Below, piece after piece: positions 58,988-64,000 of a stretch of DNA of 64,000 nucleotides. Each line of letters opens with the position of its first letter. Position 1 is the first letter of the stretch. The notes under the pieces are model-generated. The model was given only the letters and a program-made list of their open reading frames with translations. It was not told where the DNA came from and ran no database searches. The stretch lies in the NCBI GenBank assembly GCA_051984675.1, contig JBPYFK010000035.1, forward strand, positions 1 to 64,000. Direction: 5' to 3'. The translations under genes were made by a program, and so were the position numbers. Source of the DNA: JBPYFK01 sp051984675. GTDB taxonomy: Bacteria; Actinomycetota; Actinomycetes; Mycobacteriales; Pseudonocardiaceae.

Positions 58988-60106
58988 GTGCCCACCCAGC
59001 AGCTGCCCACGGATGGCCGCCCCGGCGGGTCGCACGCGAAGAACCGGCGTCGCCGGGAGTTTCATGCGCTTCGGGTCGCCGATGTGGAGCGGCTCTGCGA
59101 GGACGCGGTCGCGGTGACGTTCGAGGTCCCGGCGGAGCTGGCTGGGGACTACGTGTTCCGGCCCGGCCAGTCGCTCACCTTGCGCTGCGGGGAGCGGTAC
59201 GGCGAGCAGCGGCGCTCGTACTCGATCTGCGCGGCCCAGGGCGACCAACTCCGCATCGGGGTCCGGCTCGTGCCGGACGGGCTGTTCTCGACCTGGCTGA
59301 CCAGCCAGGTACAGCGGGGTGACACGATCGAGGTGCAGCCGCCGGTCGGCACGTTCACCCCCGACCTCACCCGCAGTGGCCGGCACGTGCTCATCGCGGC
59401 GGGCTCCGGCATCACTCCGGTGCTGTCCATCGCGTCGTCGCTGCTGCGGGAGACCGGGTCCGACGTGACAGTGGTGTACGGAAACCGGCGCAGCGACACG
59501 GTGATGTTCGCCGATGATCTCGCCGACCTCAAGGACGCCTACCCGGCCAGGTTGGACATCGTGCACGTCCTCTCTCGCGAGCCGCGCGAATCTGACCTGC
59601 TCAGCGGCCGGTTGGACGCGGACAAGCTGCGTGCCCTGCTCCGAACGCTGATCCCGGCGGAGGGCACGGACCACTGGTGGCTGTGCGGGCCGTACGGCAT
59701 GGTCACCGGGGCGCGGGAAGTACTCCAGGAGTTCGGCGTGCCCTCGGACCATGTGCACCAGGAACTGTTCTACGTCGAGGACACGCCCCCCGAACCGGTA
59801 CGCCACGACGAAGCCGGCCCCAGCGACCCCAGCAGCGAGGTCACGGTGATCCTGGACGGACGCTCCACCACGCTCACGCTGCCCCGTGACGTCCCCGTGC
59901 TCGACTCCGCGCAGAAGGTGCGCTCCGACCTCCCCTTCGCCTGCAAGGGCGGGGTGTGCGGAACGTGCCGTGCGAAGGTGACCTGCGGCGAGGTGCGGAT
60001 GCGCCGCAACTTCGCCCTGGAGCAGTCCGAGATCGACGAGGGCTTCGTGCTGACCTGCCAGTCACTCCCGGCATCCGAGCAGGTCACGGTCGACTACGAC
60101 GCGTGA
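58988..60106 (+). CDS. paaE: Phenylacetyl-CoA epoxidase reductase subunit
   Basis: 372 residues: an FAD domain (YVFRPGQSLTLRCGERYGEQ, RRSYSICAAQGDQLRIGVRL), an NAD domain (LIAAGSGITPVLSIASSLLR, WWLCGPYGMVTGAREVLQEF) and a C-terminal plant-type ferredoxin with Cys ligands in CKGGVCGTCRAKVTCGEV and LTCQS. It passes electrons from NADPH to PaaA. GTG 58988 starts 7 bases after AAGGAG and 1 bp after paaD. Last gene of the paa unit. Confidence 0.95.
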   Translation: MPTQQLPTDGRPGGSHAKNRRRREFHALRVADVERLCEDAVAVTFEVPAELAGDYVFRPGQSLTLRCGERYGEQRRSYSICAAQGDQLRIGVRLVPDGLFSTWLTSQVQRGDTIEVQPPVGTFTPDLTRSGRHVLIAAGSGITPVLSIASSLLRETGSDVTVVYGNRRSDTVMFADDLADLKDAYPARLDIVHVLSREPRESDLLSGRLDADKLRALLRTLIPAEGTDHWWLCGPYGMVTGAREVLQEFGVPSDHVHQELFYVEDTPPEPVRHDEAGPSDPSSEVTVILDGRSTTLTLPRDVPVLDSAQKVRSDLPFACKGGVCGTCRAKVTCGEVRMRRNFALEQSEIDEGFVLTCQSLPASEQVTVDYDA

Positions 60107-60147
60107 TTGTGCTGGGCGTGATGGGGCTGGGCGTGATTGTGCTGGGC
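60103..60147 (+). repeat. Three 15-bp tandem units starting at the paaE stop
   Basis: GTGATTGTGCTGGGC at 60103 and 60133, with GTGATGGGGCTGGGC between them at 60118. The first unit covers the paaE stop codon. Confidence 0.85.
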
Positions 60148-60259
60148 CGGTCCATCGATCATGCGCGCCCGCAGGCACGGGCTTAGCTTGGGAGAACGGC
60201 CCGGGGTACCTCCCCCTCGGCGCGGCGAGGGAGGGGTAGTACGCACCGGGGGGTCTGAG

Positions 60260-62005
60260 ATGGGGAGCGTCAGCAGGTCACAGGAACAGGGGCCACAGGA
60301 ACAGGGGCCACAGGAACAGGCGACGCGGGGAGGACAGCCTCCACCGTCAGTCGTGGGGGGCCGTTATGAGATAGGGGAGCTGCTGGGCGGCGGGGGCACC
60401 GCTTGCGTCTACCGCGCACATGACCGCGTGCTCGGGCGCGATGTCGCGGTCAAGCTGTTTCATCCCGGTGTGCTGGGGACCGACGAGCACCGGTTGCGAC
60501 AGGAGATCGAAGTCCTGGGACGCCTGCGACACCCGGGAGTGGTCACGCCCTACGCCGTGGGAACGCAGGAAGGACAGGCGTTCCTGGTACTCCAGCTCGT
60601 GGACGGGCCGACGCTGGCTGATCGGCTCAGTACCGAAGGGCGGCTTCCCACGAACGAGACAGTGGCGCTCGGTGCGCGGCTCGCCGAGACGCTCGCCCAC
60701 GTGCACGCCCAGGGCGTCACGCACCGGGACCTCAAACCAGGCAACGTCCTTCTCGGCCCGGCCGGCGCACTGATCAACGACTTCGGGATCGCGCAGCTCG
60801 TCGACGCGACCCACTTCACCACCACTGGCGTGATCGTCGGCACGGCCGGGTACATGGCTCCCGAGCAGGTGCGTGGGGAGGTCGTCGGTCCGGCGGCCGA
60901 CATCTACGCCCTGGGACTGGTGCTCCTGGAATGCGTGACGGGGTACCGCGAGTACACCGGAAGTCCGGTGGAGGCGGCGGTCGCGCGGCTGTACCGGCCG
61001 CCTGCGGTACCCGACGGTCTCCCGAACGGGCTGACTGAGCTGTTGCGAGCCATGACGGCGAAGGACTCGGAGGACCGACCCTGCGCTTCTGACGTTTCGG
61101 AAGCTCTGTGCCCGGATCTGGCGGAGCTGGTTCCCCGGCCAACCGAGCCGGTTGACGTGACTGCGGGCCGGGAGGTCGGCTCACCCCGCTGGCGCCGCCG
61201 CGCCGCGGTGCTCACCGTCACGGCGTCCGCGGTGGCCTTGGCCGCCGCCGCGGCGGCGGCCGCCCTGCAGGGCGAGCTGAGCGTGACCATGTTCGGCCGA
61301 ACACCCGCTCCGCACGCGCAGCCAGCAGTGCCCTCCATGCCGTTGACCGGGCCATCGACCAGCTCGCCGGAAGCGCCACCGCCGATCCCTCCGAGCACCA
61401 CCCCGGCGCCGGCGGCGGCCCCCTCACCCGCACCGGGGGGCGCCGAACCGAACACGACCACGCCTGAACCCACCGACACCGGTGGTCCGACCGGGGACGT
61501 CAATCCCGGCGATCCCGTCAATCCCGGATATCCCCGTGATCCCGGGTATCCCCGTGATCCCGGGTATCCCCGTGATCCCGCGAATCCCGGTGATCCCGCG
61601 AATCCCGGTGATCCCGCGAATCCCGGTGAACCTGGCGGGACGCCGCCCGCACCTCCGGGGACATCCCCTCCGGGCAGCACGCCAACGACGCCTCCCGAGA
61701 CGACCCCTTCAGAGACCAAACCGCCACCAACGACGTCTTCCGAGACGACTCCGTCGAGCAGCACATCCTCGACAAGTACGGCACCGAGCACCGTGCCGTC
61801 GGAAACGGCGCCGTCCACGGTTGAACCGCCGACCAGTACCCGGCCAGGATCACGCCCGCCCACGTCCGTCCCGTCAGGAACCTGGAAAGGCACTTACGAT
61901 TCCGGGCCCGCCGCTTTCATGTGGAAGATGAAGCGGACCTTCCCGACCCAGACCTCGTCACCTTCGGAGAGCTCGGCGAACTCGATCGGCCGCCGGTTGA
62001 GGTAG
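60260..62005 (+). CDS. PknB-type Ser/Thr protein kinase with repetitive extracellular tail
   Basis: 581 residues. Kinase domain ~38-290: GELLGGGGTACVYRAHDRVL, VAVKLF lysine, THRDLKPGNVLL, NDFGIAQLVDATHFTTTGVI and GTAGYMAPEQVRGE; all catalytic residues are present. One helix follows (AAVLTVTASAVALAAAAAAA), then a Pro/Thr/Ser-rich outer tail with PGYPRDP and PANPGD repeats. No PASTA domains. ATG 60260 is the start; the first codons hold a SQEQGPQEQG repeat. The 3' end overlaps the convergent FHA gene by 112 bp. Confidence 0.88.
   Translation: MGSVSRSQEQGPQEQGPQEQATRGGQPPPSVVGGRYEIGELLGGGGTACVYRAHDRVLGRDVAVKLFHPGVLGTDEHRLRQEIEVLGRLRHPGVVTPYAVGTQEGQAFLVLQLVDGPTLADRLSTEGRLPTNETVALGARLAETLAHVHAQGVTHRDLKPGNVLLGPAGALINDFGIAQLVDATHFTTTGVIVGTAGYMAPEQVRGEVVGPAADIYALGLVLLECVTGYREYTGSPVEAAVARLYRPPAVPDGLPNGLTELLRAMTAKDSEDRPCASDVSEALCPDLAELVPRPTEPVDVTAGREVGSPRWRRRAAVLTVTASAVALAAAAAAAALQGELSVTMFGRTPAPHAQPAVPSMPLTGPSTSSPEAPPPIPPSTTPAPAAAPSPAPGGAEPNTTTPEPTDTGGPTGDVNPGDPVNPGYPRDPGYPRDPGYPRDPANPGDPANPGDPANPGEPGGTPPAPPGTSPPGSTPTTPPETTPSETKPPPTTSSETTPSSSTSSTSTAPSTVPSETAPSTVEPPTSTRPGSRPPTSVPSGTWKGTYDSGPAAFMWKMKRTFPTQTSSPSESSANSIGRRLR
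60279..60323 (+). repeat. Three 15-bp tandem units in the kinase N-terminal coding region
   Basis: CACAGGAACAGGGGC at 60279 and 60294, and a diverged third copy at 60309. They encode the QEQGP repeat before the kinase domain. Confidence 0.85.
61498..61632 (+). repeat. 18-bp tandem repeats coding the kinase tail
   Basis: Two families of 18-bp units: TATCCCCGTGATCCCGGG-like (three copies from about 61528) then AATCCCGGTGATCCCGCG-like (three copies to about 61630). They encode six-residue GYPRDP and ANPGDP units. Confidence 0.85.
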
Positions 62006-62346
62006 ACGCCGTTGAGCGAACCGGCATCCGTGATGGTGTACCGGTCGCCGCGGCGGCGGATCTCGGCGTGCTTCCGGGAGACCGTGACGTCGTCGAACAC
62101 GATGTCGCACTCGCGGTGGCGGCCGATAGTGGTCTCGGGCGCGGTGAGCGCCAGTGCGGTGCCCGCGTGCGATCCCCGGCTGATCACCAGCTGCGCGGCC
62201 GGACCGGCCTGCGTTGGTTCGGGCACGGGGGCGAACTCTTCGGCGCGTGCGTCTGGGATGAGCTCGTCGATCCACGGCAGGGTCGGCTCCTCCCACCTCG
62301 TGAGGCCGTCGGTCGAAGCCGCACCGAACCGGGTCTGGGTCATCAT
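61894..62346 (-). CDS. FHA-domain protein (GarA/FhaB-like)
   Basis: 150 residues. The FHA domain at ~60-145 carries TIGRHRECDIVFDDVTVSRK, HAEIRRRGDRYTITDAGSLN and GVYLNRRPIEFAELSEGDEV, with the Arg, Ser and Asn that bind phosphothreonine. The N-terminal segment is acidic with a few Thr (TRWEEPTLPWIDELIPDARA) and could be phosphorylated by the neighbouring kinase, as GarA is in mycobacteria; that is inference. ATG 62346 follows AAGGAG by 5 bases. The 3' end overlaps the kinase's. Confidence 0.92.
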   Translation of the reverse strand: MMTQTRFGAASTDGLTRWEEPTLPWIDELIPDARAEEFAPVPEPTQAGPAAQLVISRGSHAGTALALTAPETTIGRHRECDIVFDDVTVSRKHAEIRRRGDRYTITDAGSLNGVYLNRRPIEFAELSEGDEVWVGKVRFIFHMKAAGPES

Positions 62347-62512
62347 CGTTACTCCTTGCGGACCGCGGGGAAGGGAATCTGGAGGCAAACACTTCTCCTA
62401 GGCGCCGCACGCGCCCGTACGACCAGGATGTCGACGCAAGGGGCCCGACGCCCGGGTCCTTGGTCCTGTCTTCCTTCCCTTGCCGCGTGCCCGGCCATCG
62501 CGTGGACCGGGC

Positions 62513-63034
62513 TCACCCTGCGGGATCACCCACCGGCCGCCCGACGAAGACGATGTCGTGGACCACACCCTCCAGGTCGGCCACGCCCGGCAGGCGCCCC
62601 CACCGCTGGAATCCCTGGGACTCGAACAAGCGGATGCTGGGCTCGTTGCTGGCGAAGATGGTGGTGGCCAAGGTCCTGAACCCCAGCTTCGGGGCATGCG
62701 CGATCGCCTCGCGCAACAGGTAGGTTCCCTGCCCGCGTCCGCGGTGCTCAGAGCGGAGGTAGATGGCGAGGTCCGCCGTGACGTCGTATCCCGGCCGCCC
62801 GTTGAGGAAGGGTTCGAAGGCCAGGTAGCCGGTCACCACCTGCGGAGAGTCTGGCTCGTAGGCAACCCAGATCGGGTACCGGTCCGGGCTTGACGCGTCG
62901 AACCACGCCTCCCGAGCCGCGACGCTGACCGGTTCAAGGTCGCAGCTGCTTGTCCTGGCCAGGACGGCGGAGTTGTAGATGTCGACGATCGAGGGCAGGT
63001 CTTCGCGAGTGGCGAGCCGGCGGGAGTAGGTCAA
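62513..63034 (-). CDS. GNAT N-acetyltransferase, phosphinothricin-acetyltransferase-like
   Basis: 173 residues. REDLPSIVDIYNSAVLARTS is typical of the PAT/MddA group, TADLAIYLRSEHRGRGQGTY contains the acetyl-CoA P-loop (R-G-R-G-Q-G), and FASNEPSIRLFESQGFQRWG is the C-terminal family segment. Such enzymes acetylate amines such as phosphinothricin or methionine sulfoximine. TTG 63034 is chosen because GAAGGAG is 8 bases upstream; GTG 63067 is in frame but lacks a ribosome site. Confidence 0.88.
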   Translation of the reverse strand: MTYSRRLATREDLPSIVDIYNSAVLARTSSCDLEPVSVAAREAWFDASSPDRYPIWVAYEPDSPQVVTGYLAFEPFLNGRPGYDVTADLAIYLRSEHRGRGQGTYLLREAIAHAPKLGFRTLATTIFASNEPSIRLFESQGFQRWGRLPGVADLEGVVHDIVFVGRPVGDPAG

Positions 63035-63243
63035 GGAAGGCACTCCTTCGTCGCGTGTGGTCGTCACGACAGCTTGACCAAGATCATCCGGTCACGGAGT
63101 GCTACACACAAGAACGCCTGAGTACACCTGGCCGAGACAACTCCTCCTAATGGAGGATAACGAAAGTCTTGCGTAGCGCAGGAGCAAGTCATTCGAATGA
63201 GGCAACCACGAGCGTCCAGGGGTGCTGGCGGGGAGGTGTCGCC

Positions 63244-64000
63244 GTGGCGGATTACGTGTTCGATTCGGCTGAAAACGTTCTCAGCGAACACCTGTTCAAC
63301 ATCGAGCAGGCTCTCGACCCCGTGTCCCTCGCGCGGTTACACGAGCGCGGGGTGGGGTCCGGCTGGAAGTGTCTGGAGATCGGCGGCGGGGCCGGCTCGG
63401 TCGCCCGCTGGCTGTCCGAGCGGGTCGGCAAGCACGGCCGGGTGGTGGTCTGGGACACCGACACACGCTGGCTGACCTGGTTGGAAGGGTGCGGAAACGT
63501 CCTGGTGCAGCGGCGCGACGTGGTGTCCGACCCGCTGCCGGAGGCGGAGTACGACCTGATCCACGCGCGGCTCGTGCTCATCCTGTTGCCGGAACGGCGG
63601 AAGGTGCTCGGGCAGCTGGTGCGTGCGCTCAAGCCAGGAGGAGTGCTGGTGCTGGAGGACTTCGACGTCAGCGGCACCCAAGCCCTCACTGCCCCGTCCG
63701 CCGAGGATGCCGAGGTGTTCGATCGGACGCTGGGCGCCTTCCTCCGCGCGTTGGAAGCCTCCGGTGTGGATACCCAGTGGGGCCGTCACGCGTACGCCGA
63801 GCTGCGGGCCGCCGGCCTGGTCGACGTCACGCTGACCGGGTTTGTCACGGACTGGCAGGGAGGATCCGCGGGTTCCCAGCTGTTGCGGATCAACTTCACC
63901 CAACTGAAGACGAAGGTCTTGAACTCGGGTGGGGTCACTGAGGAGGAGTTCCAGCGGGCCTGCGCACTTCTGGATGACGAGCGCTTCGCCACGCGCTCTT
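63244..64000 (+). CDS. Class I SAM-dependent methyltransferase (3' end outside window)
   Basis: 252 codons are visible and the frame is still open at the window edge. The SAM-binding motif I is WKCLEIGGGAGSVARWLSER, motif II follows at RVVVWDTDTRWLTWLE, and YDLIHARLVLILLPERRKVL with VRALKPGGVLVLEDFDVSG are motifs of ubiquinone/menaquinone-type or small-molecule methyltransferases. The substrate is unknown. GTG 63244 has GGGGAGG 8 bases upstream. It is divergent from the GNAT gene. Confidence 0.9.
   Translation, partial: MADYVFDSAENVLSEHLFNIEQALDPVSLARLHERGVGSGWKCLEIGGGAGSVARWLSERVGKHGRVVVWDTDTRWLTWLEGCGNVLVQRRDVVSDPLPEAEYDLIHARLVLILLPERRKVLGQLVRALKPGGVLVLEDFDVSGTQALTAPSAEDAEVFDRTLGAFLRALEASGVDTQWGRHAYAELRAAGLVDVTLTGFVTDWQGGSAGSQLLRINFTQLKTKVLNSGGVTEEEFQRACALLDDERFATRS

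Noticed and set aside
61482..61931. Alternative frame through the kinase tail repeats (IPxIP repeats)
   Set aside because: It is a by-product of the 18-bp repeats read in another frame and has no start context.

Overview
The window is high-GC chromosomal DNA from an actinobacterium. Frequent GTG and TTG starts, F420-type luciferase-like oxidoreductases, a PknB-type kinase next to an FHA protein, MmyB-type and IclR regulators, DUF1876, DUF3311 and DUF3099-like small proteins, and a QcrB of the actinobacterial bc type all point there; a Pseudonocardiales member (Amycolatopsis-like) is my inference. I saw no rRNA, tRNA, CRISPR array, insertion sequence or prophage. Genes are packed, with many ATGA-type overlaps.

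Layout. 0-9.8 kb: the end of an IclR regulator, a flavin amine oxidase/PLP enzyme pair, a membrane molybdopterin oxidoreductase, an EndoV-fold protein with an altered active site, stress and housekeeping small genes, a J-domain/NERD protein, a lone XdhC domain and an NAD/FAD reductase. 9.9-15.7 kb: a five-gene leftward operon for organosulfur assimilation (sfnG, SfnB/DszC-like oxidoreductase, FMN reductase, ssuD, MFS transporter), preceded by an unannotated 25-codon leader of the actinobacterial LLTKRLHVD type. 16-18.3 kb: an MBL-like protein and a PrsW-type protease. 18.4-24.9 kb: a TetR regulator, aldehyde dehydrogenase, acyl-CoA dehydrogenase, F420-type oxidoreductase and acyl-CoA ligase; two matching 19-bp operators suggest that one regulator controls the group. 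25-29.5 kb: pterin dehydratase, a stand-alone LigD polymerase domain, an orphan QcrB and a hydrolase. 29.5-38.6 kb: a nitrogen/amine block (frameshifted amidohydrolase, glutamine-synthetase-like ligase, APC permease) followed by a peptide transporter and a DUF3311/SSS symporter pair. 38.6-49.5 kb: a GH6 protein, IclR regulator, DoxX and DsbA-like proteins, a ligase-like protein with altered motifs, a CBS-containing site-2 protease, a degraded gene, and an MmyB-type regulator divergent from a drug-type MFS exporter.

49.5-60.1 kb is the phenylacetate catabolon: an MHS transporter, paaK and paaI leftward, and paaH, paaZ and paaABCDE rightward. Three near-identical palindromes (ACCGA-N4-TCGGT type) sit in front of its three transcription units and look like PaaR operators, although no PaaR gene is in the window. 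PaaK makes phenylacetyl-CoA, PaaABCDE epoxidises it, PaaZ opens the ring and oxidises the aldehyde, PaaH acts in the beta-oxidation tail, and PaaI is the rescue thioesterase; paaG, paaF and paaJ are absent here. 60-64 kb: a Ser/Thr kinase with a long repetitive tail that converges on and overlaps an FHA gene, a GNAT acetyltransferase, and a methyltransferase cut by the window edge.

The least expected signals are the cryptic leader of the sulfur operon, the two shared operator sets, a 22-bp-phased triple repeat at 29.5 kb, several proteins whose catalytic residues have been replaced, and a GTCCA-N3-TGGAC palindrome scattered through the window.
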